From an uncultured Pseudovibrio sp. (lineage in GTDB: Bacteria; Pseudomonadota; Alphaproteobacteria; Rhizobiales; Stappiaceae): 48,838 nucleotides of DNA. Numbering within the stretch: the stretch's first letter is position 1; each line of letters begins with the position of its first letter. Of the stretch, positions 42,159 to 48,838 are shown in pieces. Made by a program: the position numbers and the translations under genes. The notes beneath the pieces were generated by a model. The model saw only the letters and a list, made by a program, of their open reading frames with translations, did no database searches and was not told the origin of the DNA. The stretch covers positions 1 to 48,838 of the forward strand of contig CANMBS010000038.1 in the NCBI GenBank assembly GCA_947496145.1, in the 5' to 3' direction.

Positions 42159-43694
42159 ATGTATACCGACCTTGCGAAAACGCAGGCACCATCTTTTAAC
42201 TTTGGAATCGGCAACACATCGCGCCAGCTGAATGAGCGGGCTGAAGAGGCGGCAAAAAACTTTGCCGGACTGCCTGAAGGAGTAAGCCACTGGGATGCGC
42301 TCTTAGTGCTCAAGCGGGCGAAACCTGCGGGCCTGACAGGTACGCTGACATCGCATCTGGAGTTTTTAATGGGCTACACGCGCCTGCAGGACTGGCAGGC
42401 AGGCAGCAGTCCGGTTGTTTACCTGACGGTGAGCGCAATCGCATCCCGGCGCGGGATCAGTGAGCGGCAGGTTTTAAACATTGAACGTGCGCTAAACCGC
42501 CTTGGATTGTTGTGCTGGCATGACAATGGCAACAAACGCCGATACGGCCACAGGTCCGCAGATGGGGAGCTGAAGGAAGCCTATGGCGTTAATCTTGCTC
42601 CGCTGGCCGCCCTTTTTAATGACCTGTCAGATATCGTTGAAGGTCAGGAACAACGGGCGCGGATCTGGAAAGAACATAAGCAGGCCCTCCTGCTGCACAA
42701 GCGCGTCCTTCGCGAAAAGCTTACCCTTATGCCGGAGCATCCAGCCTGTGAGCCGGCACGTCAGCTCCTTTTGTCTTTGCCACGACGCATCGAGGCCCGC
42801 TTTGCCATCTCCCGGCTTGTGAGCTGGTCGAAACAGATTCTAAACCTCATAGCATCGTTCGATGAAACAGCTACGGAACGGGGCGAAGGAGTACCTTTAG
42901 AGGACACACTCAGTCACGCTGAAGCAGACGAAATGACCTCTTCAGATGAAGCTGCAAACACCTCTGGTCGTCAAAAAACTTCCGACAGGTCGGAAATAAA
43001 GTTCCGACACATAAATACAAATAATACAAACAAAACACTTTCTAACGAAAGAAGTAATGCTTCGCCAAAGCGGACATTGCCTTTCGGCAATGACATGAAA
43101 TCATGCGAGACCGCTAACGCGGAAATGGCTCTTGAAAAGATCAAGCGTGAGCGGCACGCCAGTGCCCGTCAACTGGCATTTGAGCTTGAAGATACCGTTC
43201 AAACACCCCTGCCCTGCCCTTCACGCCAACATTGCTTTGCCTCAGGCATCGAGCATATCTCCTTAAAACAGGTGCTGGCCTGTTCCAGTCCCCTGCTGCA
43301 GGAGATGATCAGGGCGGAAACTCCCGCCGGCGGGCCGGACTGGAAATCAGTCATTGCCGCCTCAAAGCTGGCAGCAAGTTATCTTGGGATTTCCAAACCG
43401 GCATGGCAGGAGGCTTGTCACAAACTTGGAGCTTCTGCGGCCGCAACACTCATCATGATTGCAGAGCGGCGCAGCACCGATACGCAAAGACCCATCAACT
43501 CCTATGGCGGCTTCTTGCGCGGCTGTCTTGCCAGGGCTGAAGCTGGCGATCTGCATCTGCATCTGCACAAGTCTGTATTCGGGCTGCTGAACAAGGCAAA
43601 TCTTAATGAACAAACCCGCGCAAAATCCGGGGGGCTACCCCCGCAAACTGTCATGGACAAGGACGCTGACGCTTTTAAGCAAGCTGATCCCTGA
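42159..43694 (+). CDS. repC: RepC-type plasmid replication initiator
   Basis: A 511-residue protein. ATG 42159 is chosen because GGAAG precedes it; GTG 42144 lies in the same hairpin. The N-terminal winged-helix region (LLVLKRAKPAGLTGTL, VYLTVSAIASRRGISERQVL, NIERALNRLGLLCWHDNGNK, AYGVNLAPLAALFNDLSDI) matches RepC of repABC replicons. The C-terminal domain follows residue 360 (SLKQVLACSSPLLQEMI, WKSVIAASKLAASYLGISKP, PINSYGGFLRGCLARAEAGD). repA and repB do not lie upstream, where a minus-strand protease sits instead, so this is a stand-alone repC unit. RepC initiates replication within its own gene in known cases. Confidence 0.92.
   Translation: MYTDLAKTQAPSFNFGIGNTSRQLNERAEEAAKNFAGLPEGVSHWDALLVLKRAKPAGLTGTLTSHLEFLMGYTRLQDWQAGSSPVVYLTVSAIASRRGISERQVLNIERALNRLGLLCWHDNGNKRRYGHRSADGELKEAYGVNLAPLAALFNDLSDIVEGQEQRARIWKEHKQALLLHKRVLREKLTLMPEHPACEPARQLLLSLPRRIEARFAISRLVSWSKQILNLIASFDETATERGEGVPLEDTLSHAEADEMTSSDEAANTSGRQKTSDRSEIKFRHINTNNTNKTLSNERSNASPKRTLPFGNDMKSCETANAEMALEKIKRERHASARQLAFELEDTVQTPLPCPSRQHCFASGIEHISLKQVLACSSPLLQEMIRAETPAGGPDWKSVIAASKLAASYLGISKPAWQEACHKLGASAAATLIMIAERRSTDTQRPINSYGGFLRGCLARAEAGDLHLHLHKSVFGLLNKANLNEQTRAKSGGLPPQTVMDKDADAFKQADP
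42970..43092 (+). other. Candidate replication origin inside repC
   Basis: TTCCGAC occurs at 42980 and 43002 with an inverted copy GTCGGAA at 42989. An A+T-rich stretch (about 43009-43040) follows, then a perfect hairpin CATTGCC-tttc-GGCAATG at 43075-43092. In repABC plasmids the origin lies in such an A+T-rich, dyad-containing part of repC. The stretch codes for a low-complexity linker, as expected if DNA function dominates. Confidence 0.55.
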
Positions 43695-43799
43695 CAGTCC
43701 CCTCCCCCGGTTCAAAAGACAAAGAAAAGAAACGCGCATAAGCGCAGATCATTGCAACAACCACATCGGATTCCAGTGATTTTTAAAACGGAGACATAC

Positions 43800-44228
43800 A
43801 TGAAACGCTTATTTACTCTTCTTGTCGCAACCATGCTGCTGGCAGCCTGCCAGACAACATCTGCTAAAGTCTCGTCCGAAAAGCCACCACATATTGAGAC
43901 CTCAAAGTCAGTCAGCGCAGCTCAAAAAGCGTTGATCAATGAGCTTCAGGGCATGGGCTTTAAGGTGGTGCACAAGTCCTCAAGCTCGCTGGTCATGGAG
44001 CAGGTTCTTACCCCAAACAGTTCAGAGCGTAAGCAGCACGCCTCTTACAGTGACGGCACACCGCGCAGTCAGGTCCGCTTCGCCTTCACCAGCGTTCAGG
44101 GAAAGACAAATGTGAGCGGAAAGTTCGACATGCTGATCAATCCGGGCAAGCCAGATCAGGAGCGCGTTACCCTGCTTGACAGCCCGGATGGTGCACGGCT
44201 TCAAAACGTGATGAACCGCATCAAATAG
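43800..44228 (+). CDS. Putative lipoprotein
   Basis: A 142-residue protein. ATG 43800 starts a lipoprotein signal (MKRLFTLLVATMLLAACQTT; lipobox LAAC, Cys17). The mature region (KALINELQGMGFKVVHKSSS, VRFAFTSVQGKTNVSGKF) suggests a small alpha/beta domain. Family not recognised. It heads a group of small envelope-protein genes downstream of repC, all on the + strand. Confidence 0.75.
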   Translation: MKRLFTLLVATMLLAACQTTSAKVSSEKPPHIETSKSVSAAQKALINELQGMGFKVVHKSSSSLVMEQVLTPNSSERKQHASYSDGTPRSQVRFAFTSVQGKTNVSGKFDMLINPGKPDQERVTLLDSPDGARLQNVMNRIK

Positions 44229-44303
44229 GGTAGATCCCAACAAAAGTACGTAACCCACCACAGCAAATACTAGTTTTGCAATCTGAATCAGGAGATATCT
44301 GCC

Positions 44304-44492
44304 ATGCGTTTAATTATTGCTCTTTTGGTTCCCTTTCTGGTGTTCTTTACAATCAGACGCCCGTTTCAGGGGATTTTCTGTCTTCTCCTCCAGATCACTT
44401 TGATTGGCTGGATACCCGCAGCGATCTGGGCAGTTTATGCCCTTAACCAGTATAAGACCGACAAAAAAATCGAACAGTTGATTGGCCGCTAA
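44304..44492 (+). CDS. YqaE/Pmp3-family membrane peptide
   Basis: A 62-residue protein with two helices (LIIALLVPFLVFFTIRRPF and LQITLIGWIPAAIWAVYAL). The PFLVF...GWIPAAIWAVYAL pattern matches the stress-induced Pmp3/YqaE family, though the N-terminal Pro motif is weaker than usual. A membrane-potential or stress role is family knowledge. Confidence 0.75.
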   Translation: MRLIIALLVPFLVFFTIRRPFQGIFCLLLQITLIGWIPAAIWAVYALNQYKTDKKIEQLIGR

Positions 44493-44512
44493 AATCCAAA
44501 CCTCAAACAAAA

Positions 44513-44532
44513 GGGCCTGTTGGTGCAGGCCC
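44513..44532 (+). terminator. Terminator-like stem after the YqaE-like gene
   Basis: GGGCCTG-ttggtg-CAGGCCC, a perfect 7-bp stem, followed by GTGAATTTT. It ends just before the next ribosome site. Confidence 0.5.
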
Positions 44533-44556
44533 GTGAATTTTGAAAGATCATTGACT

Positions 44557-45192
44557 ATGTCTATTTTCCATAAGTTCTTTAAGCAGCTCAGCGCCTTGTG
44601 CCTTCTGGCCATGTTATCGGCTTGTGTTGTTCCTGAGCAATATGAAGCTGATATTGAAATCACCGGCGATGAAGTGTCCGTTGAGTTTGATGGCACGCTT
44701 AAAGAAATGGTCAGCGTGATGCAAAGTGGCGGTCGTCCTGTTCCGCAGGACGATCCGCAACTAAAAAAGATGCTGGCCGAGCTGGTTGCAGGATTGCGAA
44801 AGTTGCCGGGTTACACCTCCGTGGAAGTGACCGATAACAACCGGATAGCGGCCCATCTGAAAGACAGGCGTGAGATTGGAAAGAACGGCTACTTTTATGG
44901 CCTGCCTCAGACAAATAAACCAGCTTCAAGGGATAACTTCCTTCGCCTGAAGCGTCTTGAAAATGGCGAGATCCTTATCACTTCGGCAAAGCTGAAAGCC
45001 AAAGACTTAGCTGTGCTTATGGAAACCAGATATGATCCAGAAGGAATTATAAGAATTTCGACGGATTATGAAGTTTTAGAGCACAATGCTCATGACACTC
45101 CGGGGTGGTTTTCGCGAGCATATGTCTGGCAACTGGACACATCAAAAGCGCTTCTTGATGGAGTGCAAATGCGGTTAAAGAAGAAGGAATAG
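44557..45192 (+). CDS. Putative lipoprotein
   Basis: A 211-residue protein. ATG 44557 gives a lipoprotein signal peptide (FKQLSALCLLAMLSACVVP; lipobox LSAC). The mature part has repeated short beta-strand motifs (EADIEITGDEVSVEFDGTLK, GYTSVEVTDNNRIAAHLKD) and ends in basic residues. I do not recognise a family. The start at 44482 would place a terminator stem inside the coding region and is rejected. Confidence 0.75.
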   Translation: MSIFHKFFKQLSALCLLAMLSACVVPEQYEADIEITGDEVSVEFDGTLKEMVSVMQSGGRPVPQDDPQLKKMLAELVAGLRKLPGYTSVEVTDNNRIAAHLKDRREIGKNGYFYGLPQTNKPASRDNFLRLKRLENGEILITSAKLKAKDLAVLMETRYDPEGIIRISTDYEVLEHNAHDTPGWFSRAYVWQLDTSKALLDGVQMRLKKKE

Positions 45193-45222
45193 TCAGACGC
45201 ATCTGAGTTAACATAACAATCT

Positions 45223-45253
45223 CTCAGCTATGCGTCATTGATGCGTAGCTGAG
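45223..45253. terminator. 14-bp stem-loop after the lipoprotein gene
   Basis: CTCAGCTATGCGTC pairs with GATGCGTAGCTGAG (two G-U pairs) across an ATT loop, followed by TTGGGTT. Probably a terminator for the lipoprotein gene. Confidence 0.55.
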
Positions 45254-45412
45254 TTGGGTTCATCCCAACAAAGGTGCCAAACGCGACATGGATAATCCCG
45301 TATAGGCTGATGTGAATGAAGATCCGCTGGTATTGACTTCGGCTTGAAGGAGCAGGCATTGGTTTACCTTTAGAGCGCGGGCATTTTGTATTTGAGCGAG
45401 AAGACCACACCC

Positions 45413-45889
45413 ATGAAAAAACACACCCCACCGAGCGGCGAGCAAAAGTATCAGGCGTTCATGGACCTGATGCGAGCTGATATGACTGACCAGGAGGTCG
45501 CAGAGCGGTATTCTATGACCGTGAACCAGCTGCAAGCTCTTGCAAAGAGTTTGAAGAAGGTACTGCGCCAACACCTCAAAGTTTCTTCTCAAAAAGCAGC
45601 TGCTGCCCCAAAGTTTTCCGACCTCGACTGTGATGTGTGGGAGGACTTTCGTAAAGGAGAGCTGTCAGAAGATGAGATTGACAAGCAGGCCAGACGGCAA
45701 TGGAGAGCTGCGTTAAAGTCAGGGCGTCTTTCTACTGACAGGTTCAAAGACAACTTTGCCGATGACTGGATCTTGATTGGTGTGGAAGATAACGGTGCTG
45801 GCGTGTTTGAGCACAAGGAAAATGGTGACCTCTTGCCACGCAGCAAAAAAGAAGCCGAGCGATACGTGGCTAGGCCAGTGCGTTCATAG
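45413..45889 (+). CDS. Hypothetical protein with helix-turn-helix-like N-terminus
   Basis: A 158-residue soluble protein. ATG 45413 is preferred over TTG 45386. Residues 22-50 (DMTDQEVAERYSMTVNQLQA) could form a helix-turn-helix. The middle (DVWEDFRKGELSEDEIDKQA) and end (KENGDLLPRSKKEAERYVAR) are charged. A small regulator is possible; the family is unknown. Confidence 0.6.
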   Translation: MKKHTPPSGEQKYQAFMDLMRADMTDQEVAERYSMTVNQLQALAKSLKKVLRQHLKVSSQKAAAAPKFSDLDCDVWEDFRKGELSEDEIDKQARRQWRAALKSGRLSTDRFKDNFADDWILIGVEDNGAGVFEHKENGDLLPRSKKEAERYVARPVRS

Positions 45890-46457
45890 CTGCACCAGAG
45901 GTCATTATCATGAACGTAAAGGGGACAAAACAATACATATTGCAGCCCAAAAAAGGCTTACAACAGCAGGCTGAAGTGTGGGAGGAAAATAAAGGTTCAT
46001 CCTGAAAGGGTGCTCGTGACCCGAAGTGCCTATCGTGGGTCAAATGAGAGTAGCCGGAATGCGGACAAACCTGCCATTCGCTGCACCGCAAGAACTCAGG
46101 TGAGTAAGTGGTGATTGCCAGCGTCGAGGGCCAAATGCGGCCATTCGGGCGGTTCCATCAAGGGTTGAGCGCAGTTTAGCTAAATCTTTTGCTAGCTCGT
46201 CGATAATCGAGTTTTTCTCTCTTGCCTTGAAGGACAGTGATAAGTTGCTGTCCGCATTCTTAGTACACAATGCTCCCTAAACCAGCACCACCTCTCTTTA
46301 TGCAGCAAAGCGAAATCTCGTCCTGATGGTTATTGAATAAATCACGAAAGTTGCATTCATGAGAACGTCTTAAAATACTATCATAGCGTAAAGTTTATCA
46401 GGAGATATTCACCTGAAGTAATTATCTTGATTTTTATAAGAAGATCATGAGGCTCTG
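45890..46457. other. 568-bp region without a convincing gene
   Basis: A minus-strand frame (46040-46270) begins with a helical stretch (KNSIIDELAKDLAKLRSTLD) but turns into unstructured sequence; it could be a gene remnant. The last 150 bp are A+T-rich and probably carry the promoter of the next gene. Confidence 0.4.
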
Positions 46458-46871
46458 ATGGAATTAATATTTTTAAAGACATTTCATCTAATGGGTTTTG
46501 CCATGTGTATTGGTGCAAGCTTTTCTAAAAACAAAATACTTCAAAATAGTGTAGTTTTAGAAAAAAACTTAAAATGGTTAGCTATCTTAGATAAAATTTC
46601 GGGTCTTTCGGCGGTAATTTTACTTGGAACTGGAATTGCAATGTCTGGATGGTTTGCCAAACCTTTTGAGTATTATAGCACAGATGTCCTTTTCTGGATT
46701 AAGATTTTACTGTTTGTTGCTGCTTCGGCGGCAGTAATCCGAACTAAACCAGTGGTTCGCCTCGCTCAAGCCAGAGGGCGGTTAGAAGTACAGCCATGGC
46801 TGCGCTTCTTTCTTGTTTTCGATTTTCTATGCGTTGCTATTATTGCGCTTATTGGTATTAAATTGGCTTAA
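46458..46871 (+). CDS. Small four-helix membrane protein (DUF2214-like)
   Basis: A 137-residue integral membrane protein. Segments: FLKTFHLMGFAMCIGAS, AILDKISGLSAVILLGTGIA, LFWIKILLFVAASAAVI and FLVFDFLCVAIIALIGIK. The layout (H in helix 1, G-x-G-x-A in helix 2, lysine before helix 3) resembles DUF2214-type proteins. Base composition is distinctly more A+T-rich than the conjugation genes, suggesting separate acquisition. Confidence 0.65.
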   Translation: MELIFLKTFHLMGFAMCIGASFSKNKILQNSVVLEKNLKWLAILDKISGLSAVILLGTGIAMSGWFAKPFEYYSTDVLFWIKILLFVAASAAVIRTKPVVRLAQARGRLEVQPWLRFFLVFDFLCVAIIALIGIKLA

Positions 46872-47039
46872 CTCACCCACACTTCGTTTGATGGCCGGAT
46901 TGGATATTTAAACGATGACTTTGGATCTGACTTACTACAACCCTATATTTCAATTATTAACAAGCAACACAACAAGCACGCCCCCCTCAACCTGCCTCAA
47001 TAAATCAATCCACTTCAAAAATATTCCAGTCGGGACGCA

Positions 47040-48320
47040 ATGAGTAATCCTAACATTTTGATATTCATGGTTGATCAGCTGAATGGGACTTTGTTTCCGG
47101 ACGGTCCTGCTAAATGGCTCCATACGCCAAACCTACGGAAACTTGCAGAGCGTTCAACCCGCTTCAAAAATGCGTATACCGCATCGCCGCTTTGTGCTCC
47201 TGGACGAGCTTCATTTATGACCGGCCAACTGCCAAGTGATACGGGTGTTTATGATAATGCGGCGGAGTTTGCATCGTCATTACCAACTTACGCACATCAC
47301 TTGCGCCGGGCAGGATATCAGACCTGCTTGGCAGGAAAAATGCATTTTGTCGGCCCAGACCAGCTTCATGGATTTGAAGAGCGTCTGACCACCGATGTTT
47401 ATCCTCCCGACTTCGGTTGGACGCCCGATTATCGAAAACCCGGCGAACGGATCGACTGGTGGTACCATAATATGGGATCAGTGACTGGGGCGGGGGTTGC
47501 CGAAATTACAAACCAACTGGAATTCGACGATGAAGTCGCATATCACGCGATGCGTAAAGTTTATGATTTGGCACGGAAAAATGACGAACGTCCATGGTGT
47601 TTGACAGTTTCGTTCACTCATCCTCATGATCCTTATGTGGCTCGGAAGAAATACTGGGATCTATATGAGGATTGTGAGCACTTGCTACCACAGGTTCCAG
47701 CAATTCCTTACGAAGAACACGACACGCATTCAAAGCGTATCTTTGATGCAAATGACTGGCGTTCCTTCCACATTACCGAAGAGAATATTCGCCAGTCTCG
47801 CCGCGCATATTTTGCGAATATCTCATACATTGATGACAAGATCGGTGAAGTCATGTCTGCCTTGGAAAGCACGCGGCAGGAAGCGATTATTCTGTTTGTT
47901 TCAGACCATGGAGACATGCTGGGCGAGCGCGGTTTATGGTTCAAAATGTCTTTCTTCGAAGGTTCAGCGCGCGTTCCATTGATGATCTCAGCTCCGCAGA
48001 TGGATCCAGGTTTGATAACCGCACCAGTCAGCAATATTGATGTCTGTCCCACCCTGTGTGATCTCGCAGGCATCAGCATGGCTGAGGTAATGCCATGGAC
48101 AACTGGAGAAACGCTGGTCAGACTGGGACAGGGCGAAGAACGCATATCTCCTGTTGCGATGGAATATGCAGCAGAAGCTTCCTATGCGCCAATGGTTTCA
48201 CTGCGTGAGGGGCGATGGAAGTTCAACAAGTGTCAATTGGATAAGGATCAGCTTTTTGATTTAGAGGATGATCCGCATGGCGTTGTTGCAAAATTCGAAA
48301 TTAGGTTACAGCTTGCCTAA
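47040..48320 (+). pseudogene. betC: Choline sulfatase BetC, C-terminus cut off by an IS element
   Basis: About 413 native residues remain from roughly 500 in full BetC. The sulfatase signature is LCAPGRASFMTG with Cys52, the residue converted to formylglycine. Metal-binding positions include Asp12 (MVDQLNGTLF) and VSDHGDMLGERGLW; FTHPHDPYV is also typical. Native sequence ends at LFDLEDDPH (48278); the next 13 codons come from the IS end. BetC hydrolyses choline-O-sulfate to choline and sulfate for glycine-betaine synthesis. The lost C-terminal segment contributes to oligomer contacts and the active-site entrance in known enzymes, so activity is doubtful. No betA, betB or betI lies nearby in this window. 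Confidence 0.88.
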
Positions 48321-48838
48321 TCCCATGCATGTGTTCATGCAGAAACCTTCTCGAACGAGGGCCGTCCGAGAGAGGTCATTTTGTTAAGAACGGCGACACC
48401 GACTTGTGCCTCCGTTCTCTGATTTTCCAGCTTTCGCGACTTCAAGATGGAGCCGATGACCTGTTTATAGCGCCCCATTAAGGTCTCGCCTCTCGAGCGC
48501 CGTCCGTATCCGGTCTGCTGTTGCCACGCCATTCTCCCGTTCTCTTGAATGGCCAGAATATCCCGGTCTCGTGCCGTGGGTGCTGCCTCAGCCTCAGGGC
48601 TGGGAACAGCTGTTTTAGGTGGCGGGATAATGACCTCAACCCCGTTATAGCGCTTTGCCAGCTCGTTTCTGCTGGGCTCGCCGTCATAGGCACCATCGCC
48701 CACAAAAGTGGCAACTAGGCCTTCAATCTGATCCAACAGATCAGGCAAGGCGGCTGGATCAGCAACGTTCTCTTCCGTCAGCTCAGAACAGATGATGTCG
48801 CCAGTATTCAGATCCAAACCGAGGTGGAGTTTGCGCCA
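48279..48838 (-). mobile_element. IS5-family element, truncated by window end
   Basis: It begins GGCGTTGTTGCAAAATTCG at 48279 inside betC, similar to ends of the IS903/IS1031 branch. The transposase reads on the minus strand and continues past the right edge. Confidence 0.8.
48335..48838 (-). CDS. IS5-family transposase, C-terminal part
   Basis: The frame is open to the window edge; 167 residues are present. WRKLHLGLDLNTGDIICSEL, the second catalytic Asp in FVGDGAYDGEPSR, and the glutamate in SRGETLMGRYKQVIGSILKS are family motifs. The N-terminus with the first catalytic Asp lies outside the window. Confidence 0.92.
   Translation of the reverse strand, partial: WRKLHLGLDLNTGDIICSELTEENVADPAALPDLLDQIEGLVATFVGDGAYDGEPSRNELAKRYNGVEVIIPPPKTAVPSPEAEAAPTARDRDILAIQENGRMAWQQQTGYGRRSRGETLMGRYKQVIGSILKSRKLENQRTEAQVGVAVLNKMTSLGRPSFEKVSA

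Noticed and set aside
46040-46270. Minus-strand 76-codon frame
   Set aside because: Only the first 30 residues look protein-like; no ribosome site and no family recognised. Possible remnant.

Overview
The window reads as accessory DNA of an alphaproteobacterium, most probably a plasmid or plasmid-like element. The lineage signal is the RepC-type replication initiator with a candidate antisense ctRNA in front of it (the repABC family, which is typical of Alphaproteobacteria), together with a choline-sulfatase gene and moderate G+C. A marine Stappiaceae/Pseudovibrio-like host is a guess from gene content, not a proof.

Left part (1-12957) is an arsenal of polymorphic toxins. A 5'-truncated VgrG is followed by a small-residue-rich candidate type VI effector, an exported protein, a PAAR spike-tip protein and a small hypothetical. 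Then come two large YD-repeat proteins. The first has SpvB/TcB-like, FG-GAP, RHS, RTX calcium-binding and DUF2147-like regions. The second carries the RHS core and ends in an LHH-type HNH/EndoVII nuclease tip. Two overlapping downstream genes follow, the second a SUKH-type immunity protein.

Middle-left (12964-18735) is a junk-and-structure zone. It holds an IS6-family element with perfect 18-bp ends that cuts off a SprT-like gene, a small zinc-ribbon protein, a complete-looking group II intron with its reverse transcriptase, two copies of a pair of long hairpin elements with compensatory base changes, and an array of thirteen 10-bp direct repeats set on one face of the helix just upstream of traK.

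Centre (18736-36280) is a conjugation operon on the + strand: traK-traL-traM (RP4 Tra1-type), then virB2, virB3, virB4, an unknown, virB5, [a minus-strand exported gene], virB6, virB7 (59 aa), virB8, virB9, virB10, a large exported Cys-pair repeat protein, virB11 and two tandem VirD4/TraG coupling-protein paralogues. No virB1 lytic transglycosylase is seen. It is followed (36336-40628) by a small ORF, a TraC-like ArdC/zincin/DUF5710/Toprim primase, a ribbon-helix-helix TraJ/MobC-like protein and a MOBP TraI/VirD2-type relaxase, all translationally coupled.

Right part: a minus-strand M48 metalloprotease, then a stand-alone repC replicon (candidate ctRNA, SD-sequestering hairpin, AT-rich candidate origin inside repC), then lipoproteins, a YqaE/Pmp3 peptide and hypotheticals. 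At the far right a betC choline sulfatase is cut at its 3' end by an IS5-family element that runs off the window.

Together the genes describe a self-transmissible alphaproteobacterial replicon with an IncP-like DNA-processing set, a VirB-like mating channel and repC replication, loaded with secreted toxins. All functional assignments come from motif recognition by eye; no searches were run.
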